Assembly (NCBI GenBank): GCA_944332435.1
Contig: CALVJW010000006.1
Coordinates: 1-56,258 of the forward strand
Reading direction: 5' to 3'
DNA from: an uncultured Bacilli bacterium
Lineage (GTDB): Bacteria > Bacillota_I > Bacilli_A > RF39 > UBA660
DNA: 56,258 bases
Shown: positions 25,973 through 33,703 of the stretch, piece by piece
Layout of the letters: every line of letters starts with the position of its first letter
Numbering within the stretch: position 1 is the first letter of the stretch
Made by a program: the position numbers and the translations under genes
Notes under the pieces: model-generated
The model's database searches: none
The model's input: only the letters and a program-made list of their open reading frames with translations
What the model was told of the DNA's origin: nothing

Positions 25973-27446
25973 AAAGTACAATCGCAAATAAATTACCAGA
26001 TCCTTTATTCACTAATTTTGAAAGTGTTCCTTGTAATTTATAACGGACATTATCTGGAAGAAGTGATAGTTTTGCTTGAATTCCTTCTTGTACAATTACA
26101 TCAAGACTACGTCCAAAAATTTCACTTTTCCAAATACTTTCTGGATCTTTATCTTTATCTTTCATTAAATAATCAATTAATTCTTTACTTTGAAGCTCTG
26201 AGCCAATAATTGGTTCAAATGTTGATTCTACGTCAATTCTAAACATATGAATACTTGGCGCAAGTGCCTTTAATTTAATCCCATAGCGACTACCCTGTTT
26301 AATAATTTCTGGTTTATCTAGTTGCATATCACTTAGTGTTGGACTTGCTACTCCATATCCTGTTTGTTTTACCATTTTTAAAGCACCTTTAATTTGATCA
26401 TATTCTCTTTTGGCTTCATTATATTCTTGGAATAAATTTAATAATTCTGCTCGACTGGTTAATTCTACTCCAATAATATCTTTTAATACTTGATTATATA
26501 ATTCATTTGGTGCATCTAACGTAACCGTTACTCGACCTGTCTCAGTATCTACTTCTGATAAGAAGGATTTTGAAATATATTCACAATTCATAAAGTGGGC
26601 TGTAATTGTATTAATATGTTTTAATTTATCAATCTCTACAACACTTTCACGAATCTTATCAATATAAACTTTTTTTAACCAATGACTTGGTTCTAAGCAA
26701 GCAATCCATTCTGGCATCTTCACATCGACTTCTACAACGGGAAATTCATACAAGGCTTCTCTTAAAATATTATAAATATCTCGTTCACTCATATTTTCTA
26801 CACTCATCGGAATTACTGGTACTTGGTATTCTTCCGTTAATTTTTCAGCTAATCGTTCTGTTTCTGGTAACATTGGATGACTAGAATTTAATACAACGAT
26901 AAAAGGTTTTCCCATACTAGAAAGTTCACTTACAACACGTTGTTCTGCTTCTACATAATCACTACGATTTAATTCACCAATAGAACCATCCGTTGTCATA
27001 ACAATTCCAATCGTTGAATGATCTTTAATTACTTTTTCTGTCCCAACTTCTGCGGCTTCGATAAATGGTATTTCTTCATCATACCAAGGAGTTTTTACTA
27101 ATCTTGGCCCATTTTCATCTTCGTATCCTTTCGCATTAGGTATTACATATCCAACACAATCAACTAAACGAATATTACAAGTAAAGTCATCAATCTTAAT
27201 TGTTGCTGCTTGACTTGGAACAAATTTTGGTTCCATTGTCATAATTGTTTTTCCTTGCGCACTTTGTGGTATTTCATCTAAAGCACGTTTTTTTTCATAT
27301 TCATCTTCAATATTAGGGACAACTAAGTTTTCGATAACTTTCTTTATAAAAGTTGATTTCCCAGTTCTTACTGCTCCGACAACTCCTAAATAGATATCGC
27401 CACCTGTTCGTCCCGTAATACTTTTAATGATATCTAACTTTTCCAT
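25971..27446 (-). CDS. spoIVA: Stage IV sporulation protein A, spore coat morphogenetic ATPase
   Basis: SpoIVA polymerises on the outer forespore membrane using ATP and forms the basement layer of the spore coat. The 491-residue product has Walker A GVVGAVRTGKSTFIKK (about residues 22-37), GKTIMTMEPKFVPSQAA, DCVGYVIPNAKGYEDENGPR, and the C-terminal VNKGSGNLFAIVL that docks to SpoVM-bound membrane in Bacillus. Length and motifs match Bacillus (492 aa). A sigma-E-type promoter lies just upstream at 27473-27501. Its presence is among the best indicators that this organism forms endospores. spoVM is not visible here. Confidence 0.97.
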   Translation of the reverse strand: MEKLDIIKSITGRTGGDIYLGVVGAVRTGKSTFIKKVIENLVVPNIEDEYEKKRALDEIPQSAQGKTIMTMEPKFVPSQAATIKIDDFTCNIRLVDCVGYVIPNAKGYEDENGPRLVKTPWYDEEIPFIEAAEVGTEKVIKDHSTIGIVMTTDGSIGELNRSDYVEAEQRVVSELSSMGKPFIVVLNSSHPMLPETERLAEKLTEEYQVPVIPMSVENMSERDIYNILREALYEFPVVEVDVKMPEWIACLEPSHWLKKVYIDKIRESVVEIDKLKHINTITAHFMNCEYISKSFLSEVDTETGRVTVTLDAPNELYNQVLKDIIGVELTSRAELLNLFQEYNEAKREYDQIKGALKMVKQTGYGVASPTLSDMQLDKPEIIKQGSRYGIKLKALAPSIHMFRIDVESTFEPIIGSELQSKELIDYLMKDKDKDPESIWKSEIFGRSLDVIVQEGIQAKLSLLPDNVRYKLQGTLSKLVNKGSGNLFAIVL

Positions 27447-27472
27447 TTCATCCCTACTTTCTTTTTCATTTA

Positions 27473-27501
27473 ACTATATGAAGATAAAAAAAAGAATATG
27501 A
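27473..27501 (-). promoter_or_regulatory. Sigma-E-type promoter of spoIVA
   Basis: Minus strand: -35 TCATATT (27501-27495) equals the Bacillus sigma-E consensus KMATATT; 14 bp later the -10 CATATAGT (27480-27473) matches CATACA-T at six of eight positions. Predicted start is about 20 nt before the ATG, leaving room for the SD. Confidence 0.65.
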
Positions 27502-27533
27502 AAAAAAAAGAAGATTATTTTTGATATCTTCTT
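27501..27533 (-). terminator. Intrinsic terminator of alr
   Basis: AAGAAGAT/ATCTTCTT stem with a ten-base loop and nine T on the minus strand; the T run abuts the sigma-E -35 element. Confidence 0.75.
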
Positions 27534-28582
27534 GGAACTCTTTTCGTAATATTACACATTACTTCATAAGGAATTGTTTCTAAATAATCTGAAATCTCAA
27601 TCAAATGTTCTTTATCCTTTATTATTTCTACTTCATCATATAACTTCACTGTATCATCAATTTTCACCATTAGCATATCCATACAAATATTACCAATTAT
27701 TGGATATCGTTTTCCATAAATAAAAACATCTCTTCCGGTATTTTTACGAATCACTCCGTCAGCATATCCAATTGCAACAATTCCTATCTTTTCATCATTT
27801 TGTGCTTGATAGATTCCGTTATAACCTACTGTTTCTCCTTTCTTCAAGTCCTTTATTTCAATGATTTGACTAATAAGGGAGAAAGTAGATTTTAATGGTA
27901 ATAATGTAGAAGTTATCCCATACATAATAACTCCTAAACGGCAACCATTCACATAAGGTAATTTAGAAAATGATGCCACTGTTTCACTTTGGGCGATATG
28001 AACAATTGGAATTTCTAAAAGTGGTATTCCACTCGTAAGTTGTAAAAACTTATCAAATTGTTTTTCTGTTTTTTCTTGATTACTTGCTTCATAAATATGT
28101 GTATAAATTCCTTCTGTCTTGCATCCATATTTTTTTAAGTAAGAATACAATTCTGTTACTTCTTTTTCATTCTTTAATCCAAGACGATTCATTCCCGTGT
28201 CTATTTTAATATGACAAATTAATTTTGGTAATAATTCTTTTGGCATATTTTTTCCATATTCTAATGAAGGAATCGTAATTGTAATTTTATTTTCAATACA
28301 AATAGGAAGAAATTGTGGTAAGATAACGCCTAAACAAAGAATTGGTATATCTTTTAATTCTTTTCTAATTTGTAAAGCTTCTTCTAAAGAAGATACCGCT
28401 AAATAATTACATCCACCTTTTATAATCCTTTTTACAACCTCATTATCACAATGTCCATAACTATCTGCTTTTACCACACCAAAATAATATTGATAACCTG
28501 GATATGTTGTTATAATTGTTTTAACATTATCTTCAATATTTGATAACAATACTTTCATATAAGTATTACGATATTGATTCAT
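27515..28582 (-). CDS. alr: Alanine racemase
   Basis: PLP enzyme making D-alanine for peptidoglycan. The 355-residue protein carries the PLP Lys in FGVVKADSYGH (about residues 34-44), HIKIDTGMNRLG, GCRLGVIMYG (Arg near the pyridine nitrogen) and GYNGIYQ with the second catalytic Tyr, plus DMLMVKIDD. AAGGGTGAT precedes ATG 28582. In Bacilli alr may serve vegetative growth (Alr) or the spore (YncD); being beside spoIVA is suggestive of neither on its own. No D-Ala-D-Ala ligase lies nearby. Confidence 0.94.
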   Translation of the reverse strand: MNQYRNTYMKVLLSNIEDNVKTIITTYPGYQYYFGVVKADSYGHCDNEVVKRIIKGGCNYLAVSSLEEALQIRKELKDIPILCLGVILPQFLPICIENKITITIPSLEYGKNMPKELLPKLICHIKIDTGMNRLGLKNEKEVTELYSYLKKYGCKTEGIYTHIYEASNQEKTEKQFDKFLQLTSGIPLLEIPIVHIAQSETVASFSKLPYVNGCRLGVIMYGITSTLLPLKSTFSLISQIIEIKDLKKGETVGYNGIYQAQNDEKIGIVAIGYADGVIRKNTGRDVFIYGKRYPIIGNICMDMLMVKIDDTVKLYDEVEIIKDKEHLIEISDYLETIPYEVMCNITKRVPRRYQK

Positions 28583-28602
28583 TTTATCACCCTTTCATTT
28601 GA

Positions 28603-28628
28603 TAAAAAAATAGTCACACGACTATTTT
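28603..28628 (-). terminator. Intrinsic terminator
   Basis: AAAATAGTC/GACTATTTT, loop four bases, T run; it ends the gene at 28622-29221. Confidence 0.75.
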
Positions 28629-29221
28629 AAAATTTCTTTTACTTCATCAATTTGATGTTTCATATTCATAAGTATCTGTGTATGAATCGTTTTATAAGCT
28701 CCATCTAAAAATTTTTGTAATACTTTCGTTAATTCTTTTTTTAACTGCATTTTTAATTTAACACTAACTTCTTCATAAGAATTACCACTAATTGTCTTTA
28801 ATTCTTTCGCAATTGCTTCTGTTGTTCTTCTTGGAAAATCAGCATAACAACTTGTTTGATCCTTATTATAAATGGTCTTAATTACTCTTGTTAAATCATT
28901 AAACTCTTGTTCAATTGTAGGTATAATTTCATTTTCCTTTAATTTATCAAATTCATGATTCGTAGTATTTAAATAATTTCTAAGTTCACTATCACTACGA
29001 ATAATCGAATTCTCAAACACATCTTTAATAATCGATTGAATTTTATCATGACTAGGTACTTCTTCTAATTTATATTTCTTTTCTAATATTCCTAATATAT
29101 CTTTGGTAATCATTTCTATTTCTAAATTAGACATAATACGCAACATTTGACTAGACGCTACTGGAATATTATCTTTAAATGCTACATAATCATCTAAATG
29201 TTGTTTTAACTCTTTTTCCAT
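28622..29221 (-). CDS. Unknown 199-residue protein next to spoVIF
   Basis: No family recognised. The start is ATG 29221 (MEKELKQHLDDYVAF), after AGGTGAGA; a longer frame to 29266 has no SD. The protein appears almost wholly alpha-helical with high Lys/Glu content and no membrane segment, with SCYADFPRRT about 60% along. It lies 56 bp downstream of spoVIF in the same direction with no terminator between, so a sporulation link is possible but unproven. Confidence 0.65.
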   Translation of the reverse strand: MEKELKQHLDDYVAFKDNIPVASSQMLRIMSNLEIEMITKDILGILEKKYKLEEVPSHDKIQSIIKDVFENSIIRSDSELRNYLNTTNHEFDKLKENEIIPTIEQEFNDLTRVIKTIYNKDQTSCYADFPRRTTEAIAKELKTISGNSYEEVSVKLKMQLKKELTKVLQKFLDGAYKTIHTQILMNMKHQIDEVKEILK

Positions 29222-29277
29222 ACTCTCACCTAGTATCATTTTACCAAATTTTTTAACAATTCTCAATCTTATTTTAT

Positions 29278-29523
29278 TTAAATCATCTTATCTAAATCTT
29301 TGGGCACTTTATCGTTTACAACAGCACTAACAATCTTATCTTCTTTTTCTTTACTAACTTCTTTTCCTGTCATAGCACCTATCTCTTTAATTACTTCACG
29401 CAATGTATTTTCATTTTTTAAATCATTTTCTTGCAATTTCTTAGCAAGTTCTAAAATTGTTTCCTTTCCAACATTCGTCTTCTTCTCTACTTTATTAAAA
29501 AAACTATCTGAAAAATTAAACAC
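29278..29523 (-). CDS. spoVIF: Stage VI sporulation protein F (SpoVIF-like)
   Basis: An 81-residue protein in the SpoVIF/YjcC family, which in Bacillus is made late in the mother cell and helps coat assembly through GerR. The recognisable pattern is FFNKVEKKTNVGKETILELAKKLQ, then LREVIKEIGAMTGKEVSKEKEDKIVSAVVNDKVP. The start is a GTG at 29523 with AGGAGGG 6 nt before. It is followed by an unknown helical protein gene in the same direction. Confidence 0.8.
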   Translation of the reverse strand: MFNFSDSFFNKVEKKTNVGKETILELAKKLQENDLKNENTLREVIKEIGAMTGKEVSKEKEDKIVSAVVNDKVPKDLDKMI

Positions 29524-29578
29524 CTAAATCCCTCCTACACCATTATATGTAAGAGTATGAAATTGGTTCATTTGTAAC

Positions 29579-29601
29579 AAAAAAAGGCTTTTATTAAGCC
29601 T
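29579..29601 (-). terminator. Intrinsic terminator
   Basis: AGGCTT/AAGCCT hairpin with a seven-T run on the minus strand, after the gene at 29612-29980. Confidence 0.7.
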
Positions 29602-29611
29602 ATTCATTCAT

Positions 29612-29980
29612 CTACTTTAAAGGAGCTTCATACCAACGTTCCATTAACATATTAAATGCATCATTTAAAATTTCACATTCTGATATACTCATTTTTTCTT
29701 TTAAAATAGGGTTTACTATAGTAACTTTTACCATATTATCTTCTCTTCTTATATTGATACCATTAATAGTGTAATCATTCGAATCTTTTAAAATTGAATA
29801 TACATCTGAATAACAAATACCACCTAAACAATAATTTAAAAATAGTTCTAATACTTTTATATTACCACTTATTTTAGATGGTGCCATCATACTCATTTTT
29901 TCAGGTTCGTTTATAAGATTATATTCTTTGGTTTTTGCATTATACCAAAGTATTAAATCATAAATAACTTGTGAACCCAT
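29612..29980 (-). CDS. Unknown 122-residue protein (second of an overlapping pair)
   Basis: No family recognised. It contains IYDLILWYNAKTKEYNLINE, a hydrophobic centre (VLELFLNYCLGGICYSDVYSIL) and a C-terminal helix EILNDAFNMLMERW. The SD at its start is poor; it overlaps the previous gene by 28 bp, so it is probably translated by coupling. With the gene at 29953-30276 it forms a two-gene unit that may be two parts of one function. Confidence 0.6.
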   Translation of the reverse strand: MGSQVIYDLILWYNAKTKEYNLINEPEKMSMMAPSKISGNIKVLELFLNYCLGGICYSDVYSILKDSNDYTINGINIRREDNMVKVTIVNPILKEKMSISECEILNDAFNMLMERWYEAPLK

Positions 29981-30276
29981 TTTTTTCTAAGTACTATTGG
30001 ATAAGCATCATAAACCTTATCATTTTGATAGATCACTACCAAATCAAAATATTTAGTTTTCTCAAATTTAATATTTTCGCATATTGAACTTTTATATCCA
30101 TAACGCAAAGTTTCTTGCACTTCTTTAGAAAAAAATGATTTTTGTGCTTCTGTTAAATCTCCACTTGGATTATAAAAAATATATTTTATTTCTTTTTTCT
30201 CATCTTCTCTTAGTAAAAATATGTCATTTGTTTGTAAAACTTTTGCAGTTCCTGTTAAATAATCAATTAATCTCAT
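29953..30276 (-). CDS. Unknown 107-residue protein (first of an overlapping pair)
   Basis: No family recognised. ATG 30276 (MRLIDYLTGTAKVLQ) follows AGAGGTGATTTG, so this start is preferred to the one at 30297. It contains IFYNPSGDLTEAQKSFFSKE and a strand FDLVVIYQNDKVYDAYPIVLRKKW. No signal peptide. The 195-bp stretch between it and der holds a probable promoter (TTGATT, 17 bp, TAATAT on the minus strand near 30350) and the der terminator. Confidence 0.6.
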   Translation of the reverse strand: MRLIDYLTGTAKVLQTNDIFLLREDEKKEIKYIFYNPSGDLTEAQKSFFSKEVQETLRYGYKSSICENIKFEKTKYFDLVVIYQNDKVYDAYPIVLRKKWVHKLFMI

Positions 30277-30460
30277 CAAATCACCTCTAATCGCCAATAC
30301 GATTTTATTTTTAGTATCTATATTCTACAGTGCTTGGCTTTATAGTGTTATATTATAATAAATTCTAAAAATAATCAAGTAATCTTATCTAAATACATAA
30401 TATTCTTCCGTTTTATTTTACTCTAGAAGTCTATCAATTTATTTACCAATATTCTAATAA

Positions 30461-30483
30461 AAAAGAAGAATTATTGTTCTCCT
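30461..30483 (-). terminator. Intrinsic terminator of der
   Basis: AGGAGAA/TTCTTCT stem (one G-U pair) with T run on the minus strand, overlapping the der stop. Confidence 0.55.
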
Positions 30484-31787
30484 TTATTCTTAAATTGTAA
30501 TACAATTGGTGTTCCTGTAAAATCGAAAGCTTCTCTTATTTTATTTTCTAAATATCGTTCATAAGAGAAATGAATTAATCCCTTTGAATTTACTTGAATA
30601 TCAAATGTTGGTGGTGCCGTTCTTACTTGTGTTGAAAAATAAATTTTTAATCTTTTACCTTTATATGTTGGTGGTAAATTTAGAGCATAAGCATCGGTAA
30701 TGACATTATTAAGTAGGCTTGTTTGAATCTCTCTATGACTATTTTCATAAGCTCTTAGTATTTCTGGCATCAATGTATGGATTCGTTTTGTTGTAAGTGC
30801 TGATAAAAAGACAACTGGGGCAAATGGCATAAATTGAAAGTGTGCTTTGATATCATTTTTCCATTTTTTCATTGCTTGATCTTTATCTTCTACTGTATCC
30901 CATTTATTTACTACCAGTACTACTGCTTTTCCTGCTTCTAGTGCATATCCAGCAATATGTTTATCATGTTCAATAATTCCTTCTTCAGCATTAATTACAA
31001 TCACACATACATCAGAACGATCCATTGCCTTCATCGTACGTAGTAAACTATATTTTTCAACTGCTTCATAAATTTTACCTTTTTTACGCATTCCAGCTGT
31101 ATCAATTACTACATATTCTTTCCCATGATATGTAAATTCAGTATCAATTGCATCTCTTGTTGTTCCTGCTACATCAGATGCAATTACCCTTTTTTCTCCA
31201 ACAATTGCATTTACCAAACTACTTTTTCCGACATTTGGTCTACCTAAAATACAAAATTTAATAATTCCTTCCGCATATTCATCATCAGGATATTCATTAA
31301 AATCATGGGTAACTTCTTGTAATAAGTCATAAATACCAATATTTTGTTCACCTGATACATTCATATAGTTGCTAAAACCAAGTTCATAAAAATCATACAT
31401 ATGGTCTTTAAATTGTTTACTATCTGTTTTATTAATAACGACAATTACCGGTTTTCCACTTTGTAAAAGCATATCTCTTACAACATAATCATTACTAGTA
31501 AGACCTTCTTTTCCATCGACAACAAATAAAATTTTATCTGCTTCATCAATTGCTAATTCAGCTTGAATTTTAATATCTTCGTTAAAATGGTCTTCTCCTA
31601 GGTCAATTCCTCCAGTATCAATTAAATGGAAAGCATAATCCTCAAAGGTTACCGTCCCATAAATACGATCTCTAGTAATCCCTGGTGTATCTTCTATAAT
31701 GGATATTTTTTTTCCTACTAGACGATTAAATATCGTTGACTTCCCGACATTTGGTCTTCCTACTAATGCGACTACTGGTTTTTTCAT
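30471..31787 (-). CDS. der: GTPase Der (EngA), 50S ribosome assembly
   Basis: Essential GTPase with two tandem G domains and a KH-like domain that helps assemble the 50S subunit. Two GRPNVGKS(T/S) P-loops are seen (about residues 8-16 and 184-192), with DTGG and DTAGMRKKG, NKTD and NKWD, and the C-terminal KH-like part ending FTGTPIVLQFKNKGEQ. Length 438 is standard. AGGTGATAAT precedes ATG 31787; a promoter sits at 31811-31839. ysxC, another 50S assembly GTPase, lies just upstream beyond one unknown gene. Confidence 0.97.
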   Translation of the reverse strand: MKKPVVALVGRPNVGKSTIFNRLVGKKISIIEDTPGITRDRIYGTVTFEDYAFHLIDTGGIDLGEDHFNEDIKIQAELAIDEADKILFVVDGKEGLTSNDYVVRDMLLQSGKPVIVVINKTDSKQFKDHMYDFYELGFSNYMNVSGEQNIGIYDLLQEVTHDFNEYPDDEYAEGIIKFCILGRPNVGKSSLVNAIVGEKRVIASDVAGTTRDAIDTEFTYHGKEYVVIDTAGMRKKGKIYEAVEKYSLLRTMKAMDRSDVCVIVINAEEGIIEHDKHIAGYALEAGKAVVLVVNKWDTVEDKDQAMKKWKNDIKAHFQFMPFAPVVFLSALTTKRIHTLMPEILRAYENSHREIQTSLLNNVITDAYALNLPPTYKGKRLKIYFSTQVRTAPPTFDIQVNSKGLIHFSYERYLENKIREAFDFTGTPIVLQFKNKGEQ

Positions 31788-31810
31788 ATTATCACCTCAA
31801 ATTCGTTAGT

Positions 31811-31839
31811 ATTATATCATACTTTTTTAGTATTACCAA
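31811..31839 (-). promoter_or_regulatory. Sigma-A promoter of der
   Basis: TTGGTA (31834-31839) and TATAAT (31811-31816), spacer 17 bp. Confidence 0.65.
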
Positions 31840-31852
31840 GATACTGATTTCA

Positions 31853-32344
31853 TTATAATTCTACTAATGTTCCACTTTTTAAAATTTTCTCTGTATATTG
31901 ATAAATTAAATTGCTGTGCTCTAATAATTTTCCTAAATCGATATAATCAATTTTTTCTATTAATTGTAAATACAATTTTCCATGATACCGATATAATTTA
32001 GAATCTTGTAGTAATTGGGAATCTATTTCGAAAGGATCTTCTAATTCATATAAAAAACTGCTTTCTTTTTCAATTTGAATTTTCATATCAATCGTATTAA
32101 TATACATATCATAATAATCATTTTCTTCTTTGGTTATTTCTATTACCGCTCCATAATTAATATCATGATACAACATGATATCATAATAACCAGATAACTG
32201 AATATGATAATGATCTTTTAGTTTTTGAAAAATTGATTTAAAATAAGTTGCCAACGTATTTCGATTTGATAACTCTAATTCTTTTGCATAAAAATCCTGG
32301 CAATAAACTACTAAATAATCTGAATTAGAAAAAAGAACTTTCAT
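31853..32344 (-). CDS. Unknown 163-residue protein between ysxC and der
   Basis: No family recognised. It starts MKVLFSNSDYLVVYCQDFYA after AGGTGAGCAT. It is acidic and Tyr/Ile-rich (YDIMLYHDINYGAVIEITKEE, then LYELEDPFEIDSQLL), cytoplasmic-looking and without catalytic motifs I know. The first five codons form one arm of a 15-bp inverted repeat whose loop holds the SD, which may limit translation. Confidence 0.65.
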   Translation of the reverse strand: MKVLFSNSDYLVVYCQDFYAKELELSNRNTLATYFKSIFQKLKDHYHIQLSGYYDIMLYHDINYGAVIEITKEENDYYDMYINTIDMKIQIEKESSFLYELEDPFEIDSQLLQDSKLYRYHGKLYLQLIEKIDYIDLGKLLEHSNLIYQYTEKILKSGTLVEL

Positions 32345-32379
32345 ATGCTCACCTACGTTATTTTATGAAAGTTCTTTTT
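32330..32379 (-). promoter_or_regulatory. 15-bp inverted repeat enclosing the SD of the gene at 31853-32344
   Basis: AAAAAGAACTTTCAT (32330-32344) and its exact complement ATGAAAGTTCTTTTT (32365-32379) flank a 20-nt loop containing AGGTGAG. On the minus strand the second arm is the start codon plus four codons and ends in TTTTT(T), so it can act as the ysxC terminator and also hide the start. Confidence 0.6.
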
Positions 32380-32389
32380 AATGGTTCCT

Positions 32390-32971
32390 TTAACTCAATA
32401 TTTCAATTTTATTTTGAATTTCTGTTTTTCCTGCTTTTGTAATACTAGAAAACATAACAAAGTCATTTCCTACTACTAATTCTAATTCATCTAAAATTGC
32501 ATTACGATGTTTTTGGTGATTTGTAATTCCCACCTTATCGATTTTCGTTGCAACAATCGTAACTGGAATATTATAATGTTTTAAAAATTCATACATCATT
32601 AAATCATCACTAGTTGGTTTATGACGAAAATCAATTAACATAAATACTTGTTTTAAATTTTCTCTATTTTGTAAATAATCTTCCATCATTAAACCAAATT
32701 TTTTCTTGTTTGCCTTTGATAAATTAGCAAATCCATATCCAGGAGCATCTACTAAATAAAAGCGATCATTTACTAAATAAAAATTAATTGTTTGTGTTTT
32801 CCCTGGATTGGAACTTGTTCTTGCATAATTTTTGCGATTAATAATCGTATTAATAAAACTACTTTTTCCAACGTTAGAACGTCCTACTAATAAAAATTCT
32901 GGTTTATGATCTGTTGGATACTGACTTCTTCTTACTGCGCTAATAACAAGTTCTACACTATTTATTTTCAT
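32390..32971 (-). CDS. ysxC: Ribosome biogenesis GTP-binding protein YsxC (EngB)
   Basis: GTPase needed for 50S maturation in Bacillus. The 193-residue product has G1 LVGRSNVGKSSFIN (about 27-40), the TSSNPGKTQTINFY switch, G3 VDAPGYG (about 76-82), G4 ATKIDK and a C-terminal SSITKAGK. This is the YihA/YsxC pattern. GGGTGAT precedes ATG 32971 and a consensus promoter lies at 33010-33038. Divergent from recU. Confidence 0.95.
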   Translation of the reverse strand: MKINSVELVISAVRRSQYPTDHKPEFLLVGRSNVGKSSFINTIINRKNYARTSSNPGKTQTINFYLVNDRFYLVDAPGYGFANLSKANKKKFGLMMEDYLQNRENLKQVFMLIDFRHKPTSDDLMMYEFLKHYNIPVTIVATKIDKVGITNHQKHRNAILDELELVVGNDFVMFSSITKAGKTEIQNKIEILS

Positions 32972-33009
32972 CCTATCACCCGTTTACCTATATTTTCATT
33001 CGTGATGTC

Positions 33010-33038
33010 ATTATAACATCCTGCCTATTATTTGTCAA
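33010..33038 (-). promoter_or_regulatory. Near-consensus sigma-A promoter of ysxC
   Basis: TTGACA (33033-33038), 17 bp, TATAAT (33010-33015): a perfect match at both hexamers. Confidence 0.85.
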
Positions 33039-33110
33039 AAAACTGTTCAGGATAGACATATTTTTTATTTCAACTTTGTCATTTTTATAGAAAAATTCAT
33101 ACGATTATAG

Positions 33111-33116
33111 TATAAT
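33111..33116 (+). promoter_or_regulatory. -10 element of the recU-PBP operon
   Basis: TATAAT with a weak TAGAAA -35 at 33088-33093 (17-bp spacer). Confidence 0.45.
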
Positions 33117-33132
33117 TATATTGGTGAAGTAT

Positions 33133-33702
33133 ATGAACTATCCAGCAGGAGTAAAAAAAACAAAATGTAATATGGTTCAATATAGTAATCGCGGAATGTC
33201 TCTAGAACATGATTTAAATGAAACTAATGAATTTTACCGCATTTCAAATCGAGCGATTATTTATAAAAAACCGACACCAATTACAATTGTTAAAGTAGAT
33301 TATAAATCTAGAATAGACGCTGTTATTAAAGAAGCCTATTTTAAAACTCCTTCTACCACAGACTATAATGGAATTTATAAAGAGAAATATTTAGATTTTG
33401 AAGCGAAAGAAACAAAAAACAAAACATTTTTTCCTTTAGCGAATATTCATAGTCATCAAATTGAACATTTAAAAAAAATTCGTGAACACGGGGGTATCGG
33501 TTTTTTAATTGTTCGATTCTCTACTCTCAATTTGACATATTTTTTAGATAGTAGTAAATTGGTAGAGTTCATAGAAACAAATACGAGAAAATCCATTCCT
33601 CTTCAATACTTTGAAGATTATGGGTATCGTATTTTTGACAACTATAATCCTAGATTAGATTATCTAGCAGTTGTTGACATAATATATTTTGGAGGAAAAT
33701 AA
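33133..33702 (+). CDS. recU: Holliday junction resolvase RecU
   Basis: RecU cuts Holliday junctions and modulates RecA in Firmicutes. The 189-residue product starts MNYPAGVKK (family: M-x-Y-P-x-G), has GMSLEHDLNETNEFY with catalytic acid residues, PTPITIVKVDY, the core STTDYNGIYKEKYLDFEAKET (catalytic Asp, Glu, Lys) and HSHQIEHLKKI with HGGIGFLIV. I place the start at ATG 33133, preceded by GGTGAAG; the frame also opens at TTG 33121. One base separates its stop from the PBP start, matching the recU-ponA pair of Bacillus. Confidence 0.96.
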   Translation: MNYPAGVKKTKCNMVQYSNRGMSLEHDLNETNEFYRISNRAIIYKKPTPITIVKVDYKSRIDAVIKEAYFKTPSTTDYNGIYKEKYLDFEAKETKNKTFFPLANIHSHQIEHLKKIREHGGIGFLIVRFSTLNLTYFLDSSKLVEFIETNTRKSIPLQYFEDYGYRIFDNYNPRLDYLAVVDIIYFGGK

Positions 33703-33703
33703 T

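Noticed and set aside
29541-29567. Sigma-K-like promoter before spoVIF (AC, 16 bp, CATATAATG)
   Set aside because: The two-base -35 occurs by chance often and the start would fall in the SD.
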